A DNA stretch of 64,000 nt from Moraxellaceae bacterium (GCA_029237815.1 JAQZBP010000002.1:391307-455306), one strand, 5' to 3'; numbered from the stretch's first letter, positions 28,799-41,096 are shown. Notes: generated from the sequence alone by a model not told the origin. Translations and numbers: made by a program.

Positions 28799-30223
28799 AT
28801 GACCGATCGAGCGAACCGCCAGATTGATGTGAAGAATGTGGCCACTGGCAAGATCCAGACAGTCGACCTGTACGCCAAACGCGAGAAGATCCAGCCGCGC
28901 GCAATCGACGGCTTCTTCCAGAACCTCCGCCTCCTTACCATCTGGGTCACCCTGGGTGTGTTCATGCTGCTGCCCTGGGTCACCTGGGATGGCCGCCAGG
29001 CCCTGCTCTTCGACCTGCCCGCGCGCAAGTTCTACATATTCTGGTGGACCTTCCTGCCCCAGGATTTCTTCTTCCTCTCCTGGCTGCTGATCATGGCGGC
29101 GTTCTCGCTGTTCGCCGTCACGGTGTTCGCGGGGCGCGTCTATTGCGGCTACTTCTGCCCGCAGACGGTATGGACCAAGATCTTCCTGATCATCGAGAAG
29201 TTCACCGAGGGCGACCGTAACGCACGCCTCCGCATGGACAAGGCGCCGCTCAGTCTGAACAAGCTGGTCCGCCGCGGCAGCAAGCATGTGCTGTGGCTCG
29301 GCGTGGGCTTCGTCACCGCCATCACCTTCGTCGGCTACTTCACGCCGGCGCGCACGCTGACCGTGGAGCTGCTGACCTTCCAACTCGGCTTCTGGGAAAT
29401 GTTCTGGATCCTGTTCTTCACCGGCGCCACCTACATGAACGCGGGCTGGATGCGCGAGCAGGTCTGCCTGTATATGTGCCCCTACGGCCGTTTCCAGAGC
29501 GTGATGATGGATCACGACTCGCTGATCATCTCCTACGACAAGAAGCGCGGCGAACCGCGCGGCAGCCGCAAGAAAACCGCCGACTATCATGCCCAGGGCC
29601 TCGGCGACTGCGTCGACTGCGACCTCTGCGTGCAGGTCTGCCCCACCGGCATCGACATCCGCGACGGCCTGCAGTTCGAATGCATCCAGTGCGCCGCCTG
29701 CATCGACGCCTGCGACTCGGTCATGGACCAGATGGGCTATCAGCGCGGACTGGTGCGCTACACCACGGAGAACATGCTGGAGCACGGCAGCAAGTACCAC
29801 TTCCTGCGTCCGCGCCTCTTCGGCTATGCCCTGATGATCACGCTGATGGCCACCGTCTTCGCCGTGAGCCTGGCCCTGCGCGTGCCACTCGAAGCGGAAG
29901 CCATCCGCGACCGCAACCAGCTCTTCCGCGAGAACAGCGAGGGCATGATAGAGAACGTCTACCTGATCAAGGTACTGAACAAGTCGCAAAAGGCCGACCG
30001 CTACCGCGTGACCGTGACGGGCAACGAGCATATCCGCCTGCGGGAACCGCTGACGCTGAATGTGAAAGCCGGCGAACAGGTGTCCGTGCCGGTGACGCTC
30101 ATCGCCGACCCCGGCCTGCTCGACAGCAGCAAGTACGACATCAACTTCACCGTTGCCTCGCTCGACAACCCCAAGATCGACAAAGAGGTCGAGAGCCGCT
30201 TCCTGGCTCCGGCCATGCGCTGA
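28799..30223 (+). CDS. ccoG: cytochrome c oxidase accessory protein CcoG (cupric reductase, polyferredoxin)
   Basis: Membrane polyferredoxin needed for cbb3 assembly and reported to reduce Cu(II) for the CuB site. The 474-residue protein has about five membrane segments. A membrane-adjacent CGYFCPQ and CLYMCPYG pair precede two ferredoxin motifs, CVDCDLCVQVCP (271-282) and CIQCAACIDAC (295-305). A C-terminal Ig-like periplasmic domain (about 370-474) follows. It starts 158 bp after ccoP, downstream of a hairpin, and leads the assembly operon. Confidence 0.95.
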   Translation: MTDRANRQIDVKNVATGKIQTVDLYAKREKIQPRAIDGFFQNLRLLTIWVTLGVFMLLPWVTWDGRQALLFDLPARKFYIFWWTFLPQDFFFLSWLLIMAAFSLFAVTVFAGRVYCGYFCPQTVWTKIFLIIEKFTEGDRNARLRMDKAPLSLNKLVRRGSKHVLWLGVGFVTAITFVGYFTPARTLTVELLTFQLGFWEMFWILFFTGATYMNAGWMREQVCLYMCPYGRFQSVMMDHDSLIISYDKKRGEPRGSRKKTADYHAQGLGDCVDCDLCVQVCPTGIDIRDGLQFECIQCAACIDACDSVMDQMGYQRGLVRYTTENMLEHGSKYHFLRPRLFGYALMITLMATVFAVSLALRVPLEAEAIRDRNQLFRENSEGMIENVYLIKVLNKSQKADRYRVTVTGNEHIRLREPLTLNVKAGEQVSVPVTLIADPGLLDSSKYDINFTVASLDNPKIDKEVESRFLAPAMR

Positions 30224-30230
30224 GGTGCAC

Positions 30231-30737
30231 ATGCATATGGCTCTGGATAACCCGCCCGAACGCCCCTGGTACCGCCAGCCCTGGGTCTGGTTCATCATCG
30301 CCCTGCCCGCCACGTCGGTGGTGGCTGGACTCACCACGCTCGGAATCGCGATCGTGAACCGCGACAGCGTCGTGCACGACGACTGGTACAAGGAAGGAAA
30401 GGCCATCAACCTGAACCTGGCCCGCGACACGCAGGCGACAGCGCTCGGCCTCAACGCCTCACTGCGCCTGGATCCGCTGACCGGCGAGGCCGCAGTGCGC
30501 CTCGCCAGCAGCGCGGCATCCTTCTCGGCCCCGGCGACGCTGACGCTGTATTTCTCCCATCCCACGCAGGCGGATGCCGACCAGATCGTGGCGCTGACGC
30601 TGCGCAACGGCGAGTACATCGGGCAGCTGCGCGAAGGCCTGAAGGGACGCTTCCATGTCGAGCTTGGTTCACCCGAATGGCGGCTGCTCGGAACCCGCGA
30701 ATTTCCCGAGCCGGAGTTCTCGCTGACCCATGAATAG
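30231..30737 (+). CDS. ccoH: FixH/CcoH family assembly protein
   Basis: A 168-residue one-helix protein (helix about 20-42) with a periplasmic domain (YKEGKAINLNLARDTQA is a family signature). CcoH associates with CcoN during assembly. The ATG at 30231 has GAGG five bases before it; a second ATG lies six bases on. It starts 7 bp after ccoG and overlaps ccoI by eight bases. Confidence 0.92.
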   Translation: MHMALDNPPERPWYRQPWVWFIIALPATSVVAGLTTLGIAIVNRDSVVHDDWYKEGKAINLNLARDTQATALGLNASLRLDPLTGEAAVRLASSAASFSAPATLTLYFSHPTQADADQIVALTLRNGEYIGQLREGLKGRFHVELGSPEWRLLGTREFPEPEFSLTHE

Positions 30738-33135
30738 TGCGGTGCGGGGCTGCTTCCACTGCGGCTTGCCGGTGCCGGCGACGCTGGACCTGCAGGCCGT
30801 GGTGCTGGGCGAGCCGCGCGCGTTTTGCTGCGCCGGTTGCCAGGCGGTAGCGGAAACCATCGTCGACAGCGGTCTCGAGGATTATTACCGCGATCGCGAG
30901 AAGCGGGCCGACGCGCCCGCCGCCCTGCCCGCCTCGCTGCAGTCGCTGCGCGCCTGGGACCATCCGGCGGCGCAGAAGGACTTCGTCACGCTTGAAGGCG
31001 AGCAGGCCGATGCCGAGCTCTCGCTGGAAAACCTCAACTGCGCCGCCTGCGCCTGGCTGATCGAGAAAAAGCTGCAGCAGGAAACGGGCGTGCTGCAGGC
31101 CACCGTCAATCTCAGCACGCACCGCCTGCACCTCGAATGGGACAGCGGGCACACGTCGCTCAGCCGCGTCCTCGCCACGCTCGCCGGCATCGGCTATCGC
31201 GCCCACCCCTACCGCAGCGACACGCACTCGCAGCAACTGCAGAAGGAAAGCCGCGACCTGCTGCTGCGCATGGCCGTCGCCGGCTTCGGCATGATGCAGG
31301 TGATGATGTATGCCGGCGCCCTCTATGTGGGCGCCTGGACCGGCATCGAGGCGGAATACCGCGACTACCTGAACTGGGTGAACCTGGTCATCACGGCCCC
31401 GATCTTCTTTTACTCGGGCAAGCCGTTCTACCGCTCCGCCTGGGTCGCGCTGAAGAACCGCCACCTCAACATGGACGTGCCGGTCTCGCTGGCGCTCGTC
31501 GCCGCCTTCATCGCCAGCGTGTACGCCACCCTGAGCCGTAGCGGCGAGACCTATTACGACTCCATCACCATGTTCATTTTCTTCCTGCTCGCCAGCCACT
31601 TCCTGGAGACACGGGCACGGCGTCGGGCCGGCGACACCGCCGCCAACCTGATGGCACTGGCGCCGCAGCTGGCGACGCGCGTGGAAGCGGACGAAAGCCA
31701 GAACGTGATCGCCGCCGGCGAACTTAAATCGGGCGACCGCGTAATCGTGAAGCCCGGCGAGACGGTGCCGGCCGATGCCGTGGTGCTGGACGGGCGCAGC
31801 GCGGTGAGCGAAGCGCTGCTCACCGGCGAGCCGCTGCCCGTGCTGAAGCAGCCGGGCGACGCCGTCATCGGCGGCAGCCTCAACAGCGACGGCTCGCTGC
31901 TGCTGCGCGTCACGCGCGAAGCCGGCGAAGGCACGCTCTCCTCGCTCAACCGGCTGCTCAACCGCGCGCTGGCGGAAAAGCCCCGCCTCGCGCAACGTGC
32001 CGACGCCATCGCACAGGTCTTCGTGGCCATCGTGCTGGCCTTTTCCGTGGTGGTGCTGGCGGCCTGGTGGTATGCCGACTCCTTCAGCCACGCCTTCTGG
32101 ATTACTCTCGCCGTGCTGGTGGCGACCTGCCCGTGCGCGCTCTCGCTCGCCACGCCGGTGGCGCTCACCAGCGCCACCGGCACGCTGGCCGAAGGCGGCT
32201 TCCTGATCAGCCGCGGGCATGTGCTGGAGACGCTGTCGCAGGCGACGCACGTGCTTTTCGACAAGACCGGCACGCTCACCACCGGCACGCTGCACCTCGA
32301 ATCGAGCGAGGCGCTGCGCGGCGACGTCGACAGCGCGCTGCGTCTCGTCTGCGCGCTCGAGCAGCGCTCGGAACATCCCGTGGCGCAGGCCTTCCAGGCC
32401 TTGCCGCTCGCCAAGCTGCCAGCCGTGCAGGACATGGAGCACCAGGCGGGCGCCGGCGTCAGCGGCACGATCAATGGGCGCCACTACCGCTTCGGCCACG
32501 CGCGCTTCGCGCTCGGCGAGGATGCCAGCACGGCCGACCTCGAAAAGCTCTGGCTGGTCGACGACGACGGCGCCCTCGCCGCGTTCCGCCTCACCGACAC
32601 GCTGCGCCCGGAGGCGGCCGACGTGATCCGCCAGCTGCAGGCGCGCGGACTGCAGACCTGGCTGCTTTCCGGCGATCGCTCCGGCACGCCGCAGGCCATG
32701 GGCGCCACGCTCGGCATGCAGCAGGTCTTCGGTGGCCTGACGCCGGCGGAAAAACGCGAAAAAGTACAGGCGCTCCAGCAGACCGGCGCCATCGTGGTGA
32801 TGGTCGGCGATGGCGTGAACGACGCGCCGGTGCTGGGGCAGGCGCACCTGTCGGTAGCCATGGCCTCCGGCACCGACCTCGCCCAGCTCACCGCCGACAG
32901 CCTGCTGCTGCGCGACGACCTGCGCATGCTGGTGCGCGCGCGCGACCTGTCGCGCCGCACCGGCCGCCTGATCCGGCAGAATCTGGGCTGGGCCATGGCC
33001 TACAATCTCGGCGTGCTGCCGCCCGCGGCACTCGGCATGCTGCCGCCCTGGGCAGCCGCGCTCGGCATGTCGCTGAGCTCGCTCGTGGTCGTGGGCAACG
33101 CCCTGCGCCTGCGCCTGCCTTCCCGCAACCCCTGA
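30730..33135 (+). CDS. ccoI: copper-translocating P1B-type ATPase CcoI
   Basis: Exports Cu(I) to the periplasm for cbb3 assembly. The 801-residue protein has an N-terminal Cys-rich segment (CFHC, CCAGC) and a heavy-metal domain with NCAACAW (103-109). The actuator motif is TGEP (365-368). The membrane metal site CPC is at 467-469, the phosphorylation site at Asp511 (DKTGT), then SEHP (547-550) and GDGVNDAP (693-700). The CCAGC N terminus separates CcoI/FixI (CopA2) from general copper exporters. It overlaps ccoH. Confidence 0.96.
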   Translation: MNSAVRGCFHCGLPVPATLDLQAVVLGEPRAFCCAGCQAVAETIVDSGLEDYYRDREKRADAPAALPASLQSLRAWDHPAAQKDFVTLEGEQADAELSLENLNCAACAWLIEKKLQQETGVLQATVNLSTHRLHLEWDSGHTSLSRVLATLAGIGYRAHPYRSDTHSQQLQKESRDLLLRMAVAGFGMMQVMMYAGALYVGAWTGIEAEYRDYLNWVNLVITAPIFFYSGKPFYRSAWVALKNRHLNMDVPVSLALVAAFIASVYATLSRSGETYYDSITMFIFFLLASHFLETRARRRAGDTAANLMALAPQLATRVEADESQNVIAAGELKSGDRVIVKPGETVPADAVVLDGRSAVSEALLTGEPLPVLKQPGDAVIGGSLNSDGSLLLRVTREAGEGTLSSLNRLLNRALAEKPRLAQRADAIAQVFVAIVLAFSVVVLAAWWYADSFSHAFWITLAVLVATCPCALSLATPVALTSATGTLAEGGFLISRGHVLETLSQATHVLFDKTGTLTTGTLHLESSEALRGDVDSALRLVCALEQRSEHPVAQAFQALPLAKLPAVQDMEHQAGAGVSGTINGRHYRFGHARFALGEDASTADLEKLWLVDDDGALAAFRLTDTLRPEAADVIRQLQARGLQTWLLSGDRSGTPQAMGATLGMQQVFGGLTPAEKREKVQALQQTGAIVVMVGDGVNDAPVLGQAHLSVAMASGTDLAQLTADSLLLRDDLRMLVRARDLSRRTGRLIRQNLGWAMAYNLGVLPPAALGMLPPWAAALGMSLSSLVVVGNALRLRLPSRNP

Positions 33136-33142
33136 GGCCGCG

Positions 33143-33316
33143 ATGGAAGTCATCTATTACCTGATCCCGATCAGCCTGGTGTTCCTGGCGCTCGGCATCT
33201 GGCTGTTTTTCTGGGCAGTGAAACACCGCCAGTTCGACGATCTGGAAGGACCCGCCCACCGCATCATCATGGATGACCGCGATGCGCGGAGGAAAAACGA
33301 TGATGCCGGCCACTGA
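33143..33316 (+). CDS. ccoS: cbb3-type oxidase assembly protein CcoS
   Basis: A 57-residue protein starting M-E-V-I-Y-Y-L-I-P. One membrane helix (about 5-26) is followed by the family signature KHRQFDDLEGPAHRIIMDD. CcoS is needed to insert redox cofactors into the oxidase. It starts 7 bp after ccoI, and the next gene overlaps its end by 17 bp. Confidence 0.92.
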   Translation: MEVIYYLIPISLVFLALGIWLFFWAVKHRQFDDLEGPAHRIIMDDRDARRKNDDAGH

Positions 33317-34130
33317 CGCCGCCCTGCTGCTCACCGCCCTCGCCACCGGCATGCTCGGCAGCACGCACTGCGTGGGCATGTGCGGCGGCATCTCCGCCGC
33401 GCTCTCCTTTGCGCTGCCGGAAAACAAGCGACACGGCGCCAGCCTCTTCGGCTACCAGCTCGCCTATAACCTCGGGCGCATCGGCACCTACGCCCTGCTC
33501 GGCGTCGTGGTCGGCACGCTGGCACACGGTGTACTGGGCGGCTGGGCGACGAGCCCGTGGCCGCGCGTGTTCGCCGGCGTGTTCATGGTCGTGCTGGGGC
33601 TGTATCTCGCCGGCTGGTGGATGGGCCTGCGCAAGATCGAAGGCATGGGGGGCGGGCTCTGGACACATCTCGGGCCGCTGCGCAAGGCGGTGCTGCCGGT
33701 GGATCGTCCGTGGAAGGCGCTGGTGGCCGGTGGCGTCTGGGGCTTCCTGCCCTGCGGGCTGGTATACAGCGCGCTGGCGCTGGCGCTGGCGCGCGCCGAC
33801 TCCCTCGTATCGGGCGGCGTGATGCTGGCCTTCGGCCTCGGCACGCTGCCCGTGCTGCTGCTCACCGGCACCTTCGCGGCCCGCGTGCGCAGCCTCCTGC
33901 AGCAAAGCGGCGCGCGCCAGATTGCGGGCCTGCTCGTGATCGTGTTCGGGGTGTGGACCGCCGCCGAGCCGCTGCTGATGCGCCACATGAAGCACGGCAG
34001 CCACGGCGCCATGCCCGCCAGCCACGGGCAACACACCATGCCGGTAGCGGACCCGGCAATGCCGGCCCGCGGCCCCATGACGGACCACTCGCAGCACCCG
34101 CACGACAGCGGCCACTCCGGCCATCACTGA
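33300..34130 (+). CDS. SafE/DsbD-like membrane protein with His/Met-rich tail
   Basis: A 276-residue protein with six membrane segments. The signature STHCVGMCGG (about 17-26) and GFLPCGLVYSA mark the TauE/SafE-like, DsbD-related family that often ends ccoGHIS operons and is thought to move reductant or copper. The last 50 residues are unusually rich in His and Met (MRHMKHGSHGAM, HDSGHSGHH), which fits metal binding. GGAGG lies seven bases before the ATG, inside ccoS, so translation is coupled. The exact function is unproven. Confidence 0.85.
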   Translation: MMPATDAALLLTALATGMLGSTHCVGMCGGISAALSFALPENKRHGASLFGYQLAYNLGRIGTYALLGVVVGTLAHGVLGGWATSPWPRVFAGVFMVVLGLYLAGWWMGLRKIEGMGGGLWTHLGPLRKAVLPVDRPWKALVAGGVWGFLPCGLVYSALALALARADSLVSGGVMLAFGLGTLPVLLLTGTFAARVRSLLQQSGARQIAGLLVIVFGVWTAAEPLLMRHMKHGSHGAMPASHGQHTMPVADPAMPARGPMTDHSQHPHDSGHSGHH

Positions 34131-34166
34131 CCGACACGCGTCCCGGCGACCGCCTGTCGCGCACGG

Positions 34167-34898
34167 TCAGAGCGCAGCCGGCGACGGCTCCTGCAAGGTC
34201 CCGAGGCCCGCGTTGAAATGGTCGCGGTCCGCCAGGCCCTTCTCGTTCTTCGGAAAACACACGTACAGGTTGTGCACGACCAGCAGTCGCTGGTCGAGGC
34301 GCAACTGCGCCGCCTTGCCGCGGAAATTGTCCTGGCGCAGCAGATAGGCGAACACGTTGCGATCAATGATCGCCGCATCCACCTTGCCGGCAAGAAGATT
34401 GCGCAGGTTGTCGGCATCGGTCACCGCCTGCACGGTGCGAATGCGGCCTGCAGCCACCAGGCGATCGAACGCCAGCGTATTCGAGTAGGACTTCACGGTG
34501 CCGATACGATAGCGGCCGAGATCTTCCAGTCGCCCCCAGTGGAGCGTGCTGCGCAAGGGTAGCGCCAGCCCCAGCGGACTGCTGCCGATCGGGTTCGAGA
34601 AGTGACAGCGCGTAGCGCGCTCCTCGGCGTTGTAATGGGGAAAGCTGGCGGTGATGCCGCCGTTGTCGCGGGGCAATCGACGGATGCGGTACCAGCTGAA
34701 GAAGCCGATGCGGACCTCGTCACCCTGCGCGGCATAGGCGGCACGCACGATGGCGGCCATGCTGCCCCCTTCGGGCTCATGGAGCCCCGTGTACGGCGGC
34801 CACTCCCCGGTCACCAGCACGCGCGTTTCCGCAGACGCTGGCAGGGGCAGCAGGCCGACAACACAGGCGAGGAGCAAGGGAGCATACCGTCCTGGCAT
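34167..34898 (-). CDS. periplasmic solute-binding protein (family 3, amino-acid-type)
   Basis: A 243-residue secreted protein with a signal peptide (1-23, ending ASA). The mature start VLVTGEWPPYTG is the common binding-protein opening. GTVKSYSN and LAGKVDAAIIDRNV fit the family 3 fold of amino-acid-binding proteins. No permease or ATPase is adjacent, so it may be an orphan sensor or scavenger. A lone gene on the minus strand, facing the cco operon end. Confidence 0.8.
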   Translation of the reverse strand: MPGRYAPLLLACVVGLLPLPASAETRVLVTGEWPPYTGLHEPEGGSMAAIVRAAYAAQGDEVRIGFFSWYRIRRLPRDNGGITASFPHYNAEERATRCHFSNPIGSSPLGLALPLRSTLHWGRLEDLGRYRIGTVKSYSNTLAFDRLVAAGRIRTVQAVTDADNLRNLLAGKVDAAIIDRNVFAYLLRQDNFRGKAAQLRLDQRLLVVHNLYVCFPKNEKGLADRDHFNAGLGTLQEPSPAAL

Positions 34899-35038
34899 GG
34901 CAGTTCTTCGGATCAGGATTCCTGCTTCCGAATCTAGTCCCGGCCACGCTCACTGCCTAGCGCCCTGCCCGCATTCCAGCCCCGGGAAGCCCCCATTCAT
35001 CCGCGCGGCGCAACCGCCCCGGCGTCTGGTCGCGCGCT

Positions 35039-35953
35039 TCACGCCGATTTCCGCAGATGGCCGCCCTCCACCTGCGTGCCCACCTGCATGGGCTGCTGCA
35101 CGGCACCCGACGTCGTCTGCGCAGGCGAGGTGTTGTCGAACTGCAGCCGGTGGGCCTGCGAGCCGAACAGGTTCTCGATGGCGCCCGGTACCAGGTTGTG
35201 CACCGCGTTCACCAGGCGGCCGGCATTGCCGATGATGACTTCGTCCTCGGGCTCGATAGCCAGGCGCACGATGGTGTCGATCACGAGCTGCGGATCATGG
35301 ATGGGATTGGGCAGCCCGATCTCGCGCCCGGTGAAGTTGCCCGCATGCGCGAAGAACGGCGTGTCGGTGGTCATGGGCAGAACGGTGCAGACATGGATGT
35401 CGCGCTGCTGGTTCTGGCGCAGCTCCTGGCGCAGCGCGTCGCCGAGGCCGTTGAGGGCGAACTTCGATGCGATGTAGGAGCTCCAGTATGGCCCCGGCAG
35501 CTTGCCGAACATGGAGGAGACATTGATCAGCACGCCCTGCTGGCGCGAGCGGAAATGCCGCAGTGCGTGGTAGCAGCCGTACATCGCGCCCAGCAGGTTG
35601 GTCTGGATCACCTGCTCGTGCAGTTTCAGCGGCACCTCCTCGAAGCGACCCACCACGCCGACGCCGGCATTGTTCACCCACACATCGATACGGCCGAAGC
35701 GCTCGATCACTGTCTGCGCCAGGATTTCGACTTCGTCGGACTTGCTGACGTCCACGGCCAGGGCCAGGGCGCGATAGCCCGCGCTTTCGAAATCGTGCGC
35801 CATCTGCTCGAGCACATAGCCGCGCCGCGCCGCCAGGACGACGGTGGCGCCGGCGCGGGCGAACTCCTGCGCCGAACCGCGCCCGATGCCGCTGGAGGCG
35901 CCGGTGACGACGACGACCTTGTCCACGAGCCTGTTATCGCTTGCAGCTGCCAT
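35039..35953 (-). CDS. short-chain dehydrogenase/reductase
   Basis: A 304-residue SDR with TGASSGIG (17-24), NNAG (about 94-97) and the catalytic Ser/Tyr160/Lys164 (YIASK). The C-terminal 60 residues extend beyond the classic core, ending in a Gln/Thr-rich tail, as in the DltE-like uncharacterised SDRs. The ATG at 35953 with AGGAGG five bases before it is preferred over the frame start at 36010. Substrate unknown. It is a single gene. Confidence 0.88.
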   Translation of the reverse strand: MAAASDNRLVDKVVVVTGASSGIGRGSAQEFARAGATVVLAARRGYVLEQMAHDFESAGYRALALAVDVSKSDEVEILAQTVIERFGRIDVWVNNAGVGVVGRFEEVPLKLHEQVIQTNLLGAMYGCYHALRHFRSRQQGVLINVSSMFGKLPGPYWSSYIASKFALNGLGDALRQELRQNQQRDIHVCTVLPMTTDTPFFAHAGNFTGREIGLPNPIHDPQLVIDTIVRLAIEPEDEVIIGNAGRLVNAVHNLVPGAIENLFGSQAHRLQFDNTSPAQTTSGAVQQPMQVGTQVEGGHLRKSA

Positions 35954-36124
35954 CTCGCCCTCCTGACTTTTGCCGAATGCATGACCGTGAGGCTCACTCT
36001 CCTCACGCACCGCCTTTCAGTCTGCCGTCGCCGGCCTACAGTCAGCTTAGAAATGACACCTGTGCCCGATGTAGCCTTCTGGTGGAGGTTCTGCAATCCC
36101 GGCACAACCCGGAATCAGCAAGCC

Positions 36125-36158
36125 ATAAAAAAAGCCCGCATCAGCGGGCCTTTTTTTG
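36125..36158. terminator. fumarase terminator (bidirectional)
   Basis: A-tract, stem GCCCGC/GCGGGC and long T-tract, about 20 bp after the fumarase stop on the minus strand. Confidence 0.9.
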
Positions 36159-36177
36159 GTGTCAGGAACTGCGACGG

Positions 36178-37692
36178 TCAGGACTTGACGGGGATCTTGC
36201 CGATCTTCGCCTGCCAGATCTTCGGCGCGGTGTTGTGCACCGAGGAACCGTTGACGTCGACAGCCACGGACACCGGCATGTCTTCGACGACGAACTCGTA
36301 GATCGCCTCCATGCCAAGATCCTCGAAAGCCACGACGCGCGCCTTGCGGATGGCCTTGGACACGAGATACGCAGCGCCGCCCACAGCCATCAGGTATACC
36401 GCCTGGTGCTTCTTGATGGCCTCGATGGCGACCGGACCGCGCTCGGACTTGCCGATCATGCCGATGAGGCCAGTCTTCTCCAGCACCACGTCGGTGAACT
36501 TGTCCATGCGGGTGGCGGTGGTGGGACCGGCCGGGCCGACCACTTCGTCGCGCACCGGATCGACCGGGCCGACGTAGTAGATGAACTTGCCCTTGAGGTC
36601 CACCGGCAGCGACTCGCCGCGCGCGAACATCTCGGTCATGCGCTTGTGGGCGGCGTCGCGGCCCGTGTACATGGTGCCGGACAGCAGCAGGGTCTCGCCC
36701 GGCTGCCAGGAATTGATGTCCAGGGCGGTGACGGTGTCGAGGTTGACGCGGCGCGACTTGCTGGCGTCGAAGGTGATCTTCGGCCAGTCCTCGAGCTTCG
36801 GCACTTCCAGTTCCGCCGGCCCCGAGCCGTCGAGCTCGAAATGCACGTGGCGGGTGGCGGCGCAGTTGGGGATCATCGCCACCGGCAAGGACGCCGCGTG
36901 CGTCGGGTAGTCGCGAATCTTGATGTCGACCACGGTGGTGAGACCGCCCAGGCCCTGGGCACCGATGCCGAGCGCATTCACCTTGTCATAGAGCTCGAGG
37001 CGCAACTCCTCGATGCGGTTGGAGGGTCCGCGCGCCAGCAGCTCGTGCATGTCGACCGGATCCATCAGGGATTCCTTGGCCAGCAGCGCGGCCTTCTCGG
37101 CGGTGCCGCCGATGCCGATGCCGAGCATGCCGGGCGGGCACCAGCCCGCGCCCATTTCCGGCACGGTCTTGAGCACCCAGTCCACGATGGAGTCGGACGG
37201 GTTCAGCATGGCCATCTTGGACTTGTTCTCGGAGCCACCGCCCTTGGCGGCGACGGTGATGTCGACCGTGTTGCCCGGCACGATGCTGTAGTGAATCACG
37301 GCCGGTGTGTTGTCCTTGGTGTTGCTGCGCTTGCCGGCCGGATCGCGCAGGATGGAGGCACGCAGCACGTTGTCCGGATTCAGGTAGGCGCGGCGCACGC
37401 CTTCGTTGATGGCGTCATCGAGCGACAGGCCGCCGAGGTCCCAGCGCACGTCCATGCCGACCTTCACGAACACGGTGACGATGCCGGTGTCCTGGCAGAT
37501 GGGACGGTGGCCTTCGGCACACATGCGGGAATTGATGAGGATCTGCGCCATCGCGTCCTTGGCGGCCTGGTTCTCCTCACGCTCGTAGGCGGCGTTGATG
37601 GCCTGGATGAAGTCCACCGGGTGGTAATAGGAGATGTACTGCAGGGCGTCGGCGACGCTCTGGATGAGGTCGTCTTTCTTGATGACGGTCAT
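36178..37692 (-). CDS. fumA: fumarate hydratase class I (iron-sulfur, oxygen-sensitive)
   Basis: Hydrates fumarate to malate with a [4Fe-4S] cluster. The 504-residue protein has the three cluster cysteines at Cys66 (PICQDTG), Cys185 (GWCPPGM) and Cys277 (IPNCAATRH). The C-terminal beta domain includes KGKFIYYVGP and VGPTTATRMD-like stretches. Full length for the two-domain class. It complements the sdh and suc genes at the left end of the window. A -10-like TATAAT lies about 65 bp upstream. Confidence 0.96.
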   Translation of the reverse strand: MTVIKKDDLIQSVADALQYISYYHPVDFIQAINAAYEREENQAAKDAMAQILINSRMCAEGHRPICQDTGIVTVFVKVGMDVRWDLGGLSLDDAINEGVRRAYLNPDNVLRASILRDPAGKRSNTKDNTPAVIHYSIVPGNTVDITVAAKGGGSENKSKMAMLNPSDSIVDWVLKTVPEMGAGWCPPGMLGIGIGGTAEKAALLAKESLMDPVDMHELLARGPSNRIEELRLELYDKVNALGIGAQGLGGLTTVVDIKIRDYPTHAASLPVAMIPNCAATRHVHFELDGSGPAELEVPKLEDWPKITFDASKSRRVNLDTVTALDINSWQPGETLLLSGTMYTGRDAAHKRMTEMFARGESLPVDLKGKFIYYVGPVDPVRDEVVGPAGPTTATRMDKFTDVVLEKTGLIGMIGKSERGPVAIEAIKKHQAVYLMAVGGAAYLVSKAIRKARVVAFEDLGMEAIYEFVVEDMPVSVAVDVNGSSVHNTAPKIWQAKIGKIPVKS

Positions 37693-37756
37693 GGGGGGCG
37701 GACTCCGGAGAATGGCAACGAAGGCTGGCCTTGTGGGCCGGTTTTCAGCGGCCGCG

Positions 37757-37762
37757 ATTATA
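37757..37762 (-). promoter_or_regulatory. candidate -10 element of the fumarase gene
   Basis: A perfect TATAAT on the minus strand about 65 bp before the ATG. No good -35 at 16-18 bp, so it is tentative. Confidence 0.35.
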
Positions 37763-37890
37763 CACAGCGGACCGGCTTTTCCGGAGGCCGGGCAGCCCTC
37801 CCCGCGGACCGTCCGGCTCGCCGGCTGATGGAGTGCAAGAGCCCTTTTCAGGTCCTGGGCAGCGCAATGTGAGGGGAGCTTCGACCTCTG

Positions 37891-38767
37891 TCAGCCCGCC
37901 GGATGCTGCCTGATCCAGTCCAGGATCAGGGCCGTGACCTCGTCGGGCGCCTCACGGTGCAGGAAATGGCCGGTGTCCGGCAGGCGCCGCACCATCAGGC
38001 CCTTCTCGAAGTCCTGCTCGCGCATCAGCGTGTCGTAGAGGCGCGTGTCCATGCAGCCGTCATGCTCGCCGGTCAGGGCCAGCGTCGGCACATTGATGGC
38101 CGAGGTCAGCAGCCGCCACGACTGCTGCGTGGAGAGCGACAGCGGTTGCAGCAGGCAGCGGTAGTACTGCGTGGTGGCGTGCACGACACCCTCGGCACGG
38201 AAAGTGGACTTCACCTGCTCCAGGTCTTCGGGCGTATAGCGCCAGTCCGGCGACCACAGCTTCCACAGCGATTCGACGAAGGCATAGTCGTCGCGCGCCA
38301 CAATGGCCTCGGCGATGCGCGCGAACTGCATGAGCAGGATGTAGGACGACTTCACGATCTGCCCGGGCACCTCGGCCACGCCCAGCAGGCTGCGACGCAG
38401 GTGGGGAATGGCAAGCGTGGTCAGCGAGGCGAAGCGCTTCGGCTGCAGCGCGGCGGCGACGTAGCTCGTGAGCGCCCCCCAGTCGTGCCCGACGAGATGG
38501 CACTGCTTTGCGCCGAGCGCGTCCATCCAGGCGAAGACATCCTCGGCGAGATGGATCAGGTGATAGAGGTCGCGCGGCGACTGCGACGACGGCTCGTAGC
38601 CGCGCAGCATGGGCGCCACCACGCGGTAGCCGGCCTCGGCGATCGGCAGAATCTGCGCGTCGAAGCTGTGGAAGTCGTCGGGAAAGCCGTGTACCAGCAG
38701 CACGAGCGGGCCTTTACCCGCGGCACGCGCGGAAAAGCGCAGATCGCCACTGGTCAGCGTGATGGTT

Positions 38768-38781
<14 letters not shown>
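37891..38781 (-). CDS. alpha/beta hydrolase (epoxide hydrolase-like)
   Basis: A 296-residue hydrolase. The oxyanion motif HGFPDDF (31-37) and an aspartate nucleophile, Asp100 in VGHDWGA, point to the epoxide hydrolase/haloalkane dehalogenase branch. A late acid lies in GEHDGCM and the histidine in DTGHFLHREAP. No signal peptide. The ATG at 38781 follows GGAG and lies inside the end of the yihY-like gene, so the two are coupled. Substrate unknown. Confidence 0.88.

Positions 38782-41096
<2,315 letters not shown>

Noticed and set aside
31820..31835. TGEP instead of TGES in the CcoI actuator motif as a defect
   Set aside because: The essential glutamate is kept and last-position variation is tolerated in P-type ATPases.
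30451..33153. 900-codon open frame antisense to ccoI
   Set aside because: Arg/His/Gly-rich shadow frame with no domain; ccoI has every P-type ATPase motif.
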